From: LMUY01 sp965198895
GTDB taxonomy: Bacteria; Pseudomonadota; Alphaproteobacteria; Acetobacterales; Acetobacteraceae
Assembly: GCA_965198895.1 (NCBI GenBank)
Contig: OZ240676.1
Location: 496,001 to 560,000 of the forward strand
Length of the DNA stretch: 64,000 nt
Reading direction: 5' to 3'
Shown: positions 51,355-62,727 of the stretch, in pieces
Layout: each line of letters starts with the position of its first letter
Position numbering within the stretch: position 1 is the first letter of the stretch
Position numbers and translations under genes: made by a program
Notes under the pieces: model-generated
What the model saw: only the letters and a program-made list of their open reading frames with translations
Databases searched by the model: none
Told to the model about the DNA's origin: nothing

Positions 51355-52737
51355 TTACGACGCTGCCTTTCTAAGTGCTGCCACATAGTCACGCATTCGA
51401 TCCAGCTTTGGTCGATCCTTTACGGGTGGCCAGAAATGGACGAGGCCGAGCCGGCGTGACACGTCGAACTCATCATTCTCCCAGCCATATCGAATATACC
51501 TCAGGAGCGCCGATGTGTTGAAATTCCCGACGCAAAACGAGACGTAGTTGAGGACCTCCTGATCCACCCAACGGAAGTACTCCCGTCCGAAAATCTCACT
51601 GTGGTTGGTGATAATGGCTCTCGTCAGCTCCATCAGCTCGGCACTGGACTGGAGGTTGGGTATACCAACGGTTCCCCCATTCAATCCGCACGCGAACCGG
51701 GCATCCAAGCCGGCGCGTTGAATGAGACTTGCACCAACCGAGGGGTTGGTCTGGAGCGACGATACGTCCTCGAGCGGCGCGCTTATTCGGTCGAGCGCCA
51801 GAATCGTCGCCAGCAGCGGCTCGAGCGGGGCATCGCAAACAACGTCGGTATCCAGAAACAGGAGCGGCTGGAAATTGTAAGCATCGGCGTGTTCAAGGAT
51901 GCAGTATTTGGAGGCGACGTATCCAACCCAATCCTGCGAGGCCAGGTTCTGGACCGTCAGGCGCTCGGGTAACAGGGCTGGAACGTTCTGCAGGAACGGA
52001 GCTGCCTGCTGGTCGGTGATAACGTGGACGTGGCCATCATATCCGCCGAATTCGATCAATGAAGCGATCGATGTGTAGGCTTGTTCAAGTGCATAGGGCG
52101 AGCCGAAGGCCGTAAAGTAAATGAAGGGGCGATACAGGTGGATCCGCTCGATCTTCCAACCGTCAATCAAGACGTTGAACGACATCGCGCCAAGTCCCTC
52201 ACGACCCGCGGCCTGGTTGTGGGGCAGCATCGGCAGGTTATAACGCAGATCTAGATCAAGGTCGCCGATCGACAAGATAAAGCCTTCGCGAAAGCGGATC
52301 GACCCCGCCCGAACGACCTGTTTCGATGTCGCCCTTACCCAATCATGGCGGAAGATATGCTTGATTGCAGCAAAGTCCTCCTCGGTCAGGAACAGGAAGC
52401 TCTCCCACAAGCCCGCGCTAGATCGGTCATGCGCAAGCGCTCGGTGCATCGGTTCGGCGGAGTAGAACTGCCCGTCCTGCTGTAATGTCGCGGTGCGCCG
52501 GCTTGGCTCGATCAGTATCTCGCACCCTGGTGGCAGCCCCGGATGTGTTACCATCAGGGGAGTGTTCGTTCGCGTCAGCATCCGCGCGTGTCGCCCGGCG
52601 CGGGTTACTTCGTGCAAATCAACCAGCAGGGGTATGTCCGCCTCAGAGAGGGCATCCATGGCCACGTGGTACAGACCCGAGGCGCCCGCGCACAGCAGGG
52701 TGCCGTGCGTCGTCATCAACACCATCGGTCGTTCCAT
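51355..52737 (-). CDS. GT8-like glycosyltransferase with N-terminal beta-trefoil-like module
   Basis: A 460-residue protein. The N-terminal part (1-120) starts with THGTLLCAG and ends FYSAEPMHRALAHDRSSAGLWESF (in two runs), a pattern like the strands of a fascin/beta-trefoil domain. The catalytic domain (about 200-440) has PLLFLDTDVV with Asp296-x-Asp298 as the metal-binding DxD, CGLNGGTVGIPN and YFRWVDQEVLNYV, as in GT8 or stealth-like nucleotide-sugar transferases. The ATG at 52737 follows GAGGG. It shares its N-terminal pattern with the two neighbouring glycan genes. Confidence 0.8.
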   Translation of the reverse strand: MERPMVLMTTHGTLLCAGASGLYHVAMDALSEADIPLLVDLHEVTRAGRHARMLTRTNTPLMVTHPGLPPGCEILIEPSRRTATLQQDGQFYSAEPMHRALAHDRSSAGLWESFLFLTEEDFAAIKHIFRHDWVRATSKQVVRAGSIRFREGFILSIGDLDLDLRYNLPMLPHNQAAGREGLGAMSFNVLIDGWKIERIHLYRPFIYFTAFGSPYALEQAYTSIASLIEFGGYDGHVHVITDQQAAPFLQNVPALLPERLTVQNLASQDWVGYVASKYCILEHADAYNFQPLLFLDTDVVCDAPLEPLLATILALDRISAPLEDVSSLQTNPSVGASLIQRAGLDARFACGLNGGTVGIPNLQSSAELMELTRAIITNHSEIFGREYFRWVDQEVLNYVSFCVGNFNTSALLRYIRYGWENDEFDVSRRLGLVHFWPPVKDRPKLDRMRDYVAALRKAAS

Positions 52738-52962
52738 CAAGGGCCCTCACTGTCGTACTGACATGTGCTGGCTAGATGGCACAATCTCGGTCCAACGCAC
52801 ATCCCCCGTAGTTGTGCCTAAGTCAAGCCGCACTTGACGGCCACCCTGTTTGCAACCTGATCTGCGCAAAGTCTAAGGGTCCAGGGCTGTCTACCACGAC
52901 AGTGCGGATTTGGCCGCCGAAGTGCCTACTGCCGCTTTTCTGTGATGAGGGAGGATAACTGC

Positions 52963-54120
52963 GTGGCCGACGATCATCCAGAGGCAGGATTTTTCAAAGT
53001 GGTCACAGCACATGCCACGCAAATAGCGGCTGACCCGAACTCGGGCGTGCTCATCCACGGGCCGCAGGGAACTGGCATTCCCGTCATCTGCCGTCGGGTG
53101 GACGATCAGGTCGCGTTGCTAGGTCGTGCCGATGCAGGCCTCATCGACCATCTTGGAACAGTGCCGGGCGAGGTCGTCAGGGCCTATCCCATCCTATTAG
53201 AGGACGGCCCCGATGGCGCGGTGATCCGCCTGCCGGGGCACCGGCTACTGACCGCAATTCCTGGCGGCGAGGTCAGCCTGAACCGCCAATCTCCCGGTGG
53301 CTGGGAGACGGTCGATCTCGAGCCGATACATGCGCCACCGCCCGCCGTTCTGTCCCTCGACTATTCAGGCACCCTCAAATCCCGGTGTGAGGACCCGGAG
53401 GCCGACCCGGCGATTTTGACCGTGCTGCTCGCCGGGTTGCCAACTCGGGACCGTGTGCAGTTGATGCCAACGATCAGCCGGCGAGCGGATTACGAGCGCA
53501 TTTTTCCTATGCTTCGGACCGTCTTGTCAGTCGGGATGGAGCGCAGTGCCTGGGATACCCAGAGCCGCTTGCGAGACGGGATCACGACACATGGGTGGGC
53601 CGTTGGAGACCACACCTACGGCGATCCCACGATTGTAGACGGCCAATACGGTTCGCTTCGGATTGGCCGCTACTGCTCCATCGCCGGCCAAGTACGCATT
53701 GTCGTCGCAAATCATGCAATCGACACCGTGACAACGTATCCATTCTCGGCGTTGAGCCAGTTCTGGCCGTCTGCGTCGCTCGAAAATGCGGATCATGGCG
53801 GCACGGGCGTGGTGATCGGTAATAGCGTATGGATCGGGGCGGGAGCTACGATCCTTCCTGGAGCGCGGATCGGCGATGGCGCAATCGTCGGCGCGATGGC
53901 GGTCGTAGCTGGCAGCGTGGCGCCTTACTCGGTGGTCGTCGGCAATCCTGCGCGAATGACCCGTCAGCGTTTTGATCCGCTCACGATTGAACGCCTACTC
54001 GCTACAAGATGGTGGGACTGGCCGGACTACGAAGTCGACCGCGTCATATCTCTGCTCTTGACCGATAACGTAGCGGACTTCCTCGCCCATGCTGATGCCC
54101 GAGCCTCGCTCACTCGATAG
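52963..54120 (+). CDS. CatB-related O-acetyltransferase with N-terminal accessory domain
   Basis: A 385-residue protein. Residues 1-120 resemble the beta-trefoil-like module of the adjacent genes (HRLLTAIPGGEVSLN then GGWETVDLE). From about 200 a left-handed beta-helix acyltransferase follows: HTYGDPTIVDGQYGSLRIGRYCSIA, NHAIDTVTTYPF with the catalytic His, GVVIGNSVWIGAGATILPGARIGDGAIVGAMAVV, and VVGNPARMTRQRFD at the end. It probably O-acetylates a surface polysaccharide, using acetyl-CoA. GTG at 52963 has GGAGG 8 bases upstream; the track-like longer frame has no such site. Confidence 0.88.
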   Translation: MADDHPEAGFFKVVTAHATQIAADPNSGVLIHGPQGTGIPVICRRVDDQVALLGRADAGLIDHLGTVPGEVVRAYPILLEDGPDGAVIRLPGHRLLTAIPGGEVSLNRQSPGGWETVDLEPIHAPPPAVLSLDYSGTLKSRCEDPEADPAILTVLLAGLPTRDRVQLMPTISRRADYERIFPMLRTVLSVGMERSAWDTQSRLRDGITTHGWAVGDHTYGDPTIVDGQYGSLRIGRYCSIAGQVRIVVANHAIDTVTTYPFSALSQFWPSASLENADHGGTGVVIGNSVWIGAGATILPGARIGDGAIVGAMAVVAGSVAPYSVVVGNPARMTRQRFDPLTIERLLATRWWDWPDYEVDRVISLLLTDNVADFLAHADARASLTR

Positions 54121-56062
54121 TCGCTCGAAGCAGCGCTCGCATCTCTTCTCCCGCCGCCCCCAAATGGCTCAGCTTCGGGTCGCTCAGCAACTTGCTTTTC
54201 ACGGTATCCAGCCGCTGACGGAACTGCGTGACCACTGCGCGCTCCGCAACCGCCACGCCAGGCAATGCGCGTAGCCGTTGCATCTCGCCCTCCAGACCTG
54301 GAGCCGAGCGAGCAATGCGGTCGCTTTGTGTTATCGCGGTCGAGGTGTGCTGGTTCATGAAGCTGCCGACGGCCACGGGATCGAGGCCTTCGAAGTTGAT
54401 CTCGTGCGACATCGGGAAATCGCCTCGATTACGCGAGACCTTCCAGGCAAATTCTTCGACCGACTTGAAGTTGTAATGGTACAGGCAAGCGTCTGCCGTG
54501 GACGGTTCGTCGGTGAAAGCGCGTGCATGGTACTTGCCCATGGGTTGGTTGCGATATTCATGCATCGCGCCGCTTGCAAGCCGGAACGTGGTGCTGCGCC
54601 GCCGGTCGGCGAATGGGAAATGCGGGTGCGCCTGGATGAATTGGCGAGGCGCCATCATGACTTTGATGTGGGCGTTGGGCTCGGTCAGCAGATGTGTATT
54701 GCGCCGGGTCAAGGGCGCGTACGCCCAGCGCAACTGGCCGGAGGAGCCGACCATCACCCAGTTGAGTCCAACAGCGTCAGTCTGCCGCAACTCGTGCCAG
54801 CGGGCGAAGTCTGCGATGCCGCGATACCGACTGGGATTGAGCACCAGGAATTCATCGAGGTCGATGAACAGCGCCCAGCGGTGCTCTAGCAGCGGCAAAC
54901 ATACATTCAACGCGTGCCCATACGCCTTGTTCTGCGCGGATGTACCGGTCGCGAGTACGCTGGGTGTCCACGTGATAACCCCTGCCGCGTGCAGCGCCGC
55001 CAACAGTGCATCGGATCCGTCGTCGTTATCGTTGGTATAAAGGAAGATCGCCTCGATCCCAAGCAGGCGATGATGCGCGATCCACTCCAGCAGGTACACG
55101 CCTTCCGAACGGGCCGTCGCAACGATCGCCGTGCCCTTGGAGGGGACGACGCATTGGCGAAGCGAGGCGTTGCAAGCATGCGCAAACGACGACAGCGCGC
55201 CATCATAACCGTCCCTGGCAAGGTGATCGAGATCGGGGCCGATCACGTGGGGCGGGGCTCGCGACGAAACCGAAACCGAAGCGGACGCGGCCTGGGGTTC
55301 GCGCCAGCGCCACGGCGTCGGGGCTACCTCCTGCCGTGTGGACCAAGGTTTTTCCTGCGAAGCAGGCGCGAGGGCGGCTTGCTCGGGTTCGTGTTTCGCC
55401 ATCCAGGCAACCAGGGCCGGGATCGCGGTCACAGCGTAATAATCGGCGCTGAACAACTCCAGCAGACGGCCTGAGAGCGCCTTGTCATGTCTCAGGCGCC
55501 CGGCAAGCCGATCGAATTCATCGAGCGTCAGCAAGGGCCAGATGGCATTGGTCAGCGCGGCGTTGAGATCCGCGGGACCCGACATCAGAACGGTGTTGAT
55601 CGAGTCCACCCATGGCACTGAACCGGCGAGGATCGCTTTGGCACGGGCGAAAAAATGTTCCGCGACGGGGCCGGCGCCGCGCTGCACTTCGGAGATCGCG
55701 GTGAGGGTGAAGCGCTCCCAGTCGGCCGGGATCGCGCGATCCGCTTCTAATGCCCCGCCGGGGATGGCGGAAAGAAATCGATTGCTGATCAGGCTGCGCA
55801 GCGTACCCGACTCGTCCCCCTGTCCAGTTTGCAGCAGGAGTCCTCCGCCTGGCGAGATCTCCATCGGCAATACGGGGCGACCGGTCACCGGGTCAATTCC
55901 GAGCGGGATGCAGCGTGTCGCGGGCGCTCCGCCGGCCAGCAGACAGAGTGGGACGACGCGGTTATTCAGATCAGCCGGCAGGACGTGGCACGCCCGCCTA
56001 TCGGACACATCGATCGCAAGCACCGTTCCATGGCTCGTGTGGGCGGTGAACACCGTGTCCAT
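54110..56062 (-). CDS. Glycosyltransferase (GT92/GT2-type) with N-terminal beta-trefoil-like module
   Basis: A 650-residue protein. Residues 1-120 carry SHGTVLAID near the start and NRFLSAIPGGALEADR...DWERFTL at the end, like its neighbours. An unknown helical region (about 125-290) follows. The catalytic domain (about 310-560) has ARSEGVYLLEWIAHHRLLG, IFLYTNDNDDGSDALL and LFIDLDEFLV, the metal-binding DxD of glycosyltransferase-92-like enzymes, and HEYRNQPMGKYHARAF near the end. It likely builds a surface glycan. It is convergent with the acetyltransferase gene, overlapping it by 11 bases. Confidence 0.85.
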   Translation of the reverse strand: MDTVFTAHTSHGTVLAIDVSDRRACHVLPADLNNRVVPLCLLAGGAPATRCIPLGIDPVTGRPVLPMEISPGGGLLLQTGQGDESGTLRSLISNRFLSAIPGGALEADRAIPADWERFTLTAISEVQRGAGPVAEHFFARAKAILAGSVPWVDSINTVLMSGPADLNAALTNAIWPLLTLDEFDRLAGRLRHDKALSGRLLELFSADYYAVTAIPALVAWMAKHEPEQAALAPASQEKPWSTRQEVAPTPWRWREPQAASASVSVSSRAPPHVIGPDLDHLARDGYDGALSSFAHACNASLRQCVVPSKGTAIVATARSEGVYLLEWIAHHRLLGIEAIFLYTNDNDDGSDALLAALHAAGVITWTPSVLATGTSAQNKAYGHALNVCLPLLEHRWALFIDLDEFLVLNPSRYRGIADFARWHELRQTDAVGLNWVMVGSSGQLRWAYAPLTRRNTHLLTEPNAHIKVMMAPRQFIQAHPHFPFADRRRSTTFRLASGAMHEYRNQPMGKYHARAFTDEPSTADACLYHYNFKSVEEFAWKVSRNRGDFPMSHEINFEGLDPVAVGSFMNQHTSTAITQSDRIARSAPGLEGEMQRLRALPGVAVAERAVVTQFRQRLDTVKSKLLSDPKLSHLGAAGEEMRALLRATIE

Positions 56063-56372
56063 TCAAACCTCCCGTGGGCGGAAGGGTAAACCTTCGGATA
56101 CGTCGCGACCTAGCGGTTTGGACAGCAAACGCGGGACAACTCCAATCACAGTATCATGTCCAAGCCGCCTCGCGCCTAGGTTGCAATAACATACACGGGC
56201 AACCCGGATCCGAACAATGGGACCAGTTCGCCGCAGCTAGTCAGAACTACCATCTTTCAGATGGGATGGTGGTGCTACCAGCGGGCCGGATTGTTTGTTG
56301 ACGTCCCGGCTTGGGTTGTCGCCCAAATCGATACCATTGCAACCGGCCAGCACGAGACAGAGGAGGATAGTG
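56063..56372. other. Intergenic region upstream of two divergent units
   Basis: Carries the promoter for the minus-strand GT92-like gene and for the plus-strand small ORF/SRAP gene. The middle (56100-56330) is relatively AT-rich. No gene, tRNA or clear operator was seen; ACCATC..GATGG at about 56250 is a short dyad. Confidence 0.4.
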
Positions 56373-56480
56373 ATGGTCCGGATTCTCATGCGCGAAAATC
56401 CCTCAGCCACGCATCTCCGTCAACAAGCCTTGCTGTTAAGCTGCGCGGCAGGAGCCGCCAATGTGCAACGATTTCGGTAA
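56373..56480 (+). CDS. Possible 35-residue peptide overlapping the SRAP start
   Basis: MVRILMRENPSATHLRQQAL, continuing LLSCAAGAANVQRFR. It is preceded by a strong GAGGAGG five bases before the ATG and overlaps the SRAP gene by 20 bases in another frame. It could be a leader peptide that sets SRAP translation, or a chance frame. No family recognised. Confidence 0.4.
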   Translation: MVRILMRENPSATHLRQQALLLSCAAGAANVQRFR

Positions 56481-57054
56481 CCAAATCCCCTACAGCGTCT
56501 ATGTGGAGGAGTTCAGTCAGCTCCGCCTGCCCGTCAACACTGCGGCCAGTGCGGTGCCGAATCTGGAGCCGCGGGACGAGATTTGGCCCACCGACACGGC
56601 CGTGGTGTTCCGGCCCGTGCCCGGGGGCGTCGCCCTCGAGCAGCATCCGTGGGGCTTGGCGCCCGCAAGGGCAGGGGCGCGGGCGGTCATCAACATGCGC
56701 GCGGAGGGGCGACGCTTTGCCAACGGGCGATGCCTCGTGCCGGCGTCGCACTATTACGAATTCACCGGGACCCGCAGCCCGAAAACCCGCTGGCGGTTCA
56801 CCCAGGCGGGCCGCGACTGGTTCTGCTTCGCCGGGCTACTGGGGCGCGGCCCGGCGGGAGAGGCGTTTACGCTCCTAACCGTGGATGCCGGGCCGGACGT
56901 CCAGCCCTACCATACCAGGCAACCAGTGGTGTTGGACCGAACCCACTGGGCGGCGTGGTTGGACGGCGCGGAAGGGCTGCTGCAACCCTCGCCGGCCGGA
57001 AGCCTCGTGGTCGCGCAAGCGCCACGGGCTCCGGACAAGGGTATGCTGCTGTAG
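56461..57054 (+). CDS. SRAP family protein (YedK/HMCES-like abasic-site shield)
   Basis: A 197-residue SOS-response-associated peptidase family protein. Cys2, exposed after removal of the start Met, forms the thiazolidine with abasic DNA. Asn78 (VINMRAE), Glu100 (HYYEF) and His151 (YHTRQPVVL) complete the catalytic set. SMRG-type HPWGLAPA is replaced by EQHPWGLAPAR. It protects abasic sites in single-stranded DNA. The first residues MCNDFGNQ are unusual; most members start MCGR. The gene is convergent with the DUF2125-like gene. Confidence 0.93.
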   Translation: MCNDFGNQIPYSVYVEEFSQLRLPVNTAASAVPNLEPRDEIWPTDTAVVFRPVPGGVALEQHPWGLAPARAGARAVINMRAEGRRFANGRCLVPASHYYEFTGTRSPKTRWRFTQAGRDWFCFAGLLGRGPAGEAFTLLTVDAGPDVQPYHTRQPVVLDRTHWAAWLDGAEGLLQPSPAGSLVVAQAPRAPDKGMLL

Positions 57055-57057
57055 CCG

Positions 57058-58569
57058 CTACTTGATCATGCCGCCGGTCAGCGCCGACAGGTCCACCCCG
57101 TTCACCAGGACCTTGGCGTTGTTCACCGTAATCTGCCAGACGGCCTGGTCGCCGGACATGTGGGCGATCCCCTTCAGGAAAATCACCACAGGCACGGCAC
57201 GCTGCAGCATCGGGTCCGACTGGGCCTTGGCGATCAGCGCATCCAGCCCGCGGGCGGACAGTTCCGCCTGACCGGTGACCGATTTCGGCCCGGTGCTGAC
57301 GAACTTGCCCGAGCCTGCGATCTGCATGCCGGCAACGTCCAGGGCCAGCGAGTCGAACCCGAAATCGATGCCGCCCTTGGAATACATCGCCGCAAAATCG
57401 GCATCCGGCACTTTCGTCTTCTCGCCCGGCGGCGACGGGGCGGTCGCGTCCAGGCCCATCTTCGTCAGGGCGCCGATGCTGACGTTGGACAGCGTCGGGT
57501 GGATCGTGAAATGCGTCGGAACATAGACGGCCAAAGCCGGGGGCAGCGCGTCCACCACCAGCCCGTCCAGCGTGAACCCGAACATCGCCGTCAACATGTC
57601 CGCCGGGGCATCGCCGCTAACGCTCACCTCGGCCTTGGCCACGGCGCCCGTATTCCCGCCGAAGTCGAACTTCGCACCCTCCATCGTCTCGTCGAGCTTG
57701 CCGCCGTTCAGGATGGCGTGGGCCTGCTCCAGCATGGCGCGCAGCTTGGCCTTCTGCTCGGGCGTCGGGCCGTCCTGGTCGTTCGAACCCGGCTTCGCCA
57801 TGCGGCCCAGATCGGCGGCCAACTGCACCAGCGGGATCAGCTTGTCGTGCGCGAGCCCGGTCAGCCCGGACACGATGTGCAGCCGCTCGGCCTGCAGTGC
57901 GAAGGCGGACCCGTCCGGCAGCGCCGACTTCGTGGAATAGCCGGTGGCCGTCGCGTCCGTCAGCAGGTCGGCATGCGCCGGGTCGACCGGCTGGGTGGTC
58001 GTATGCGACGTCGCCTGGTCGATATGCGTCAGGGAGGCCGCAGTGCCGCCCTCCTTCTCGATGTCGATGGAGGCGACCGTCCCGCCACTGGTCGTGGCGG
58101 AGGCAAACTTGGTGTCGAGGATCCCGTGGGCGTCCTGCTGCCCGAGCTTGATGCGGTAGGTGACGGGTTGGACGTGCGTCCCGTGCACGGTCGGGTTCTG
58201 GTCATCGGGTGGGTTCGCGACCATCTCGGTCGTGCTGAGTGTCAGGGTGGTGGGGAATTGCTCGTCATCCACCGCCCAACGCGTGCCATCCAACTGGTGC
58301 GCTTTGGCGGTGAAGGCGGCGTCCGCCGGGTCGACCTTGCCCAGCGGCGCCAGCGGTACGCGCACCAAATAGTGGTCGCCCTCGGCCGTGAGTTCGACCG
58401 GGCGCGCCGGGAACGTGATCGTGCCGGCGGTCGCCGTCTTCAGCCAGGCACCGATCTGCGTCTCGAGCGTCTTGGCCTCTTGCGGTGTCGGCTGCGTCTG
58501 GGCTGCAGCCGTCCCGCCGATTGCCATGGCCATGCCGATGGCAGGCAGCAAAGCGCGGGCGAAGGTCAT
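57058..58569 (-). CDS. Exported DUF2125-like protein
   Basis: A 503-residue protein with a signal peptide (about 1-23). The mature part has repeated beta strands and amphipathic helices: ITFPARPVELTAEGDHYLVRVPLAPLG, PDDQNPTVHGTHVQPVTYRI, and a C-terminal part IDFGFDSLALDVAGMQIAGSGKF and IFLKGIAHMSGDQAVWQITV. This organisation resembles large periplasmic DUF2125/AsmA-like repeat proteins of alphaproteobacteria. It probably lies in the periplasm, perhaps tethering or moving lipids. Function not established. Confidence 0.7.
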   Translation of the reverse strand: MTFARALLPAIGMAMAIGGTAAAQTQPTPQEAKTLETQIGAWLKTATAGTITFPARPVELTAEGDHYLVRVPLAPLGKVDPADAAFTAKAHQLDGTRWAVDDEQFPTTLTLSTTEMVANPPDDQNPTVHGTHVQPVTYRIKLGQQDAHGILDTKFASATTSGGTVASIDIEKEGGTAASLTHIDQATSHTTTQPVDPAHADLLTDATATGYSTKSALPDGSAFALQAERLHIVSGLTGLAHDKLIPLVQLAADLGRMAKPGSNDQDGPTPEQKAKLRAMLEQAHAILNGGKLDETMEGAKFDFGGNTGAVAKAEVSVSGDAPADMLTAMFGFTLDGLVVDALPPALAVYVPTHFTIHPTLSNVSIGALTKMGLDATAPSPPGEKTKVPDADFAAMYSKGGIDFGFDSLALDVAGMQIAGSGKFVSTGPKSVTGQAELSARGLDALIAKAQSDPMLQRAVPVVIFLKGIAHMSGDQAVWQITVNNAKVLVNGVDLSALTGGMIK

Positions 58570-58634
58570 GGGGCGTCCTATTAGTGCGTGTTATGCCCAG
58601 ATGGTGCCCGAAATTGGCGCACGAGGCGACCCCA

Positions 58635-59129
58635 TCACGCGATCTGCCGCCGCATGGGGAAGGCGGGCTTGCCACCGAACGAGGCCACCGGCGGACCGTC
58701 ATCGCGGTAACCCCGGCTGAGGTAGAACCCATGGGCCGTGACGGTGCTGGTCAGGGTGCAGGTCGTGTGGCCCAGTTCGGCCGCCCGCGCCTCCATGGCC
58801 GCCATCAGGCCCTTGCTGACGCCCTGAAAGCGCGCCCGGGGCGCCACGTAGTTCACGGCGATGCGGCCGTCCGGCATCACGGTGCCGACGCCGGCGATCC
58901 CGTCCGGGTCGGCCGCTACGATGACGCCGCCGGGGTTGCTCTCGATCCAGCCTCTGACCCGGTCGGGCGTCTTGCTGGCAAGCCAGGGTTGGAGGATGGC
59001 AGGGTTGCCGTCATGGTCTGCAACGCAGAGTTGCTCGATCGACTGGCGGACGACCGCGCAAACCTCCGCCGCCTCGGAAGGATGGGCGAGCCTGACGACC
59101 CATGGGCGCGTGTCGGCCGAGCTGCTCAG
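58635..59129 (-). CDS. GNAT-family N-acetyltransferase, likely CTG start
   Basis: The 164-residue product has VVRLAHPSEAAEVCAVVRQS at the start, GGVIVAADPDGIAGVGTVM, and the acetyl-CoA loop region VAPRARFQGVSKGLMAAMEARAAELG, then LTSTVTAHGFYLSRGYRDDG. All are GNAT landmarks. There is no ATG, GTG or TTG before this N-terminus within about 170 bases. The CTG at 59129 overlaps the dsbA-like stop exactly as an ATGA pair would (CTGA), so a rare CTG start with translational coupling is likely. The first usable GTG would remove half the domain. Confidence 0.75.
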   Translation of the reverse strand: MSSSADTRPWVVRLAHPSEAAEVCAVVRQSIEQLCVADHDGNPAILQPWLASKTPDRVRGWIESNPGGVIVAADPDGIAGVGTVMPDGRIAVNYVAPRARFQGVSKGLMAAMEARAAELGHTTCTLTSTVTAHGFYLSRGYRDDGPPVASFGGKPAFPMRRQIA

Positions 59130-59794
59130 TCGTTCGCCATCTGCACGGCGGCCACGTCCAGCAGCCGCTCGATCACTTCGGGTTCCTGCGCGCCGGCGAT
59201 GGCGTGGCGGCCGGCGACCACGAAGCAGGGGACGCCGTTGATCCCCAGCCGATGCGCCCGCAGATTGTCGGCGTGCACACCATCCAGTTCTGCGTCGCTG
59301 GCCAGCATGGCACGTGCGGCGGCCTGATCGAGCCCGCAGGACGTGGCGATCGCGCACAGCACGCCGAGATCACCGAGGTCGCGGCCGTCGGCGAAATGGG
59401 CGGCGAACAATGCCTCCACCACCTCGTCGGCGCGGCCGAACCGGGCCGACCAGCGGGCCAGGCGGTGAGCATCGACGCTGGAGGGGGTGCGGCGCATGCG
59501 GTCGAAGCGGAACTGCACACCTTCGGCGCGGCCGATCTCGGTGATGGATGCATACAGCCGGCGGGCGCGGTCCTCGCCGCCGAACTTGCGGACGACGTAG
59601 TCGGACCGGGCCATGCCCAGCCGCGGCATGTCCGGGTTGAGCAGGAACGGCCGCCAAATCAGGTCAACCAGCAGGTCGGGACGGCGCCGGATCGTACGGA
59701 TCAGGCGTCGGGTGCCCAGATAGCACCACGGGCAGACCAAGTCGTGCACGACTTCGAGCGTAAGGCGTGCCTTCGGCGGGGCAAGGACGTTCAC
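59126..59794 (-). CDS. DsbA-family oxidoreductase (FrnE-like)
   Basis: A 222-residue thioredoxin-fold protein with the CPWC motif at Cys21-Cys24 (DLVCPWCYLGTRRL), a helical insertion (about 80-150) and GVPCFVVAGRHAIAGAQEPEVIERLL near the end with the cis-Pro loop. This is the FrnE / 2-hydroxychromene-2-carboxylate isomerase-like DsbA group. It has no signal peptide, so it acts in the cytoplasm. It starts at GTG 59794. It is coupled to the GNAT gene. Confidence 0.9.
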   Translation of the reverse strand: MNVLAPPKARLTLEVVHDLVCPWCYLGTRRLIRTIRRRPDLLVDLIWRPFLLNPDMPRLGMARSDYVVRKFGGEDRARRLYASITEIGRAEGVQFRFDRMRRTPSSVDAHRLARWSARFGRADEVVEALFAAHFADGRDLGDLGVLCAIATSCGLDQAAARAMLASDAELDGVHADNLRAHRLGINGVPCFVVAGRHAIAGAQEPEVIERLLDVAAVQMAND

Positions 59795-59847
59795 CGAACC
59801 ACTATAGCCCCACCGTCGAAAGCGTCACTGGGTTTCTGAGCCTGCCC

Positions 59848-59881
59848 CGAAGTAGGGCACGCATATGCGCACCCTACTTCG
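59848..59881. repeat. 34-base palindrome between clpB and the dsbA-like gene
   Basis: CGAAGTAGGG (59848-59857) pairs exactly with CCCTACTTCG (59872-59881), and CGCATATGCG fills the middle with two mismatched positions on each side. It probably ends clpB transcription and belongs to the same GTAGGG...CCCTAC intergenic family as 27771-27825. Confidence 0.7.
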
Positions 59882-59913
59882 CTGGAGAGACTGTCGGAGA
59901 AGCACGTCTCTTC

Positions 59914-62496
<2,583 letters not shown>

Positions 62497-62563
62497 ATTT
62501 GTCCCTTTCGATCAGGCGACATGGGTTTTCACGCGTCCCTCACGAGGCAACGCGTCCTGCCCG

Positions 62564-62592
62564 AAATGGTGATCGGGTCGCCCCGGCTCAAG
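62564..62592 (-). promoter_or_regulatory. clpB: Candidate sigma-32 promoter for clpB
   Basis: On the minus strand CTTGAG (-35, plus coordinates 62587-62592) is followed after 15 bases by CACCATTT (-10, 62564-62571), seven of eight matches to the CCCCATnT heat-shock box. It is placed about 70 bases before the clpB start. Assignment rests on consensus matching only. Confidence 0.55.
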
Positions 62593-62645
62593 AGCCGCCG
62601 TGCTCACCGGCGTCGGGATTGCCCTTAGAAAGCCCTTCTACAACT

Positions 62646-62684
62646 CCCTCTCCCGTCTTCTACAGGAGAGGGCCGGGGTGAGGG
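62646..62684. repeat. CTCTCCCG/GGGGTGAGG intergenic repeat
   Basis: CCCTCTCCC (62646-62654) and GGAGAGGGCCGGGGTGAGGG (62665-62684): the same element as the pair in the gatC-gatA gap. It sits between clpB's promoter region and the transglutaminase gene. Confidence 0.75.
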
Positions 62685-62727
62685 CCGCTTTGCGCTGCTG
62701 AACCTGTATGTAGCTCCCCGGGGAGGT

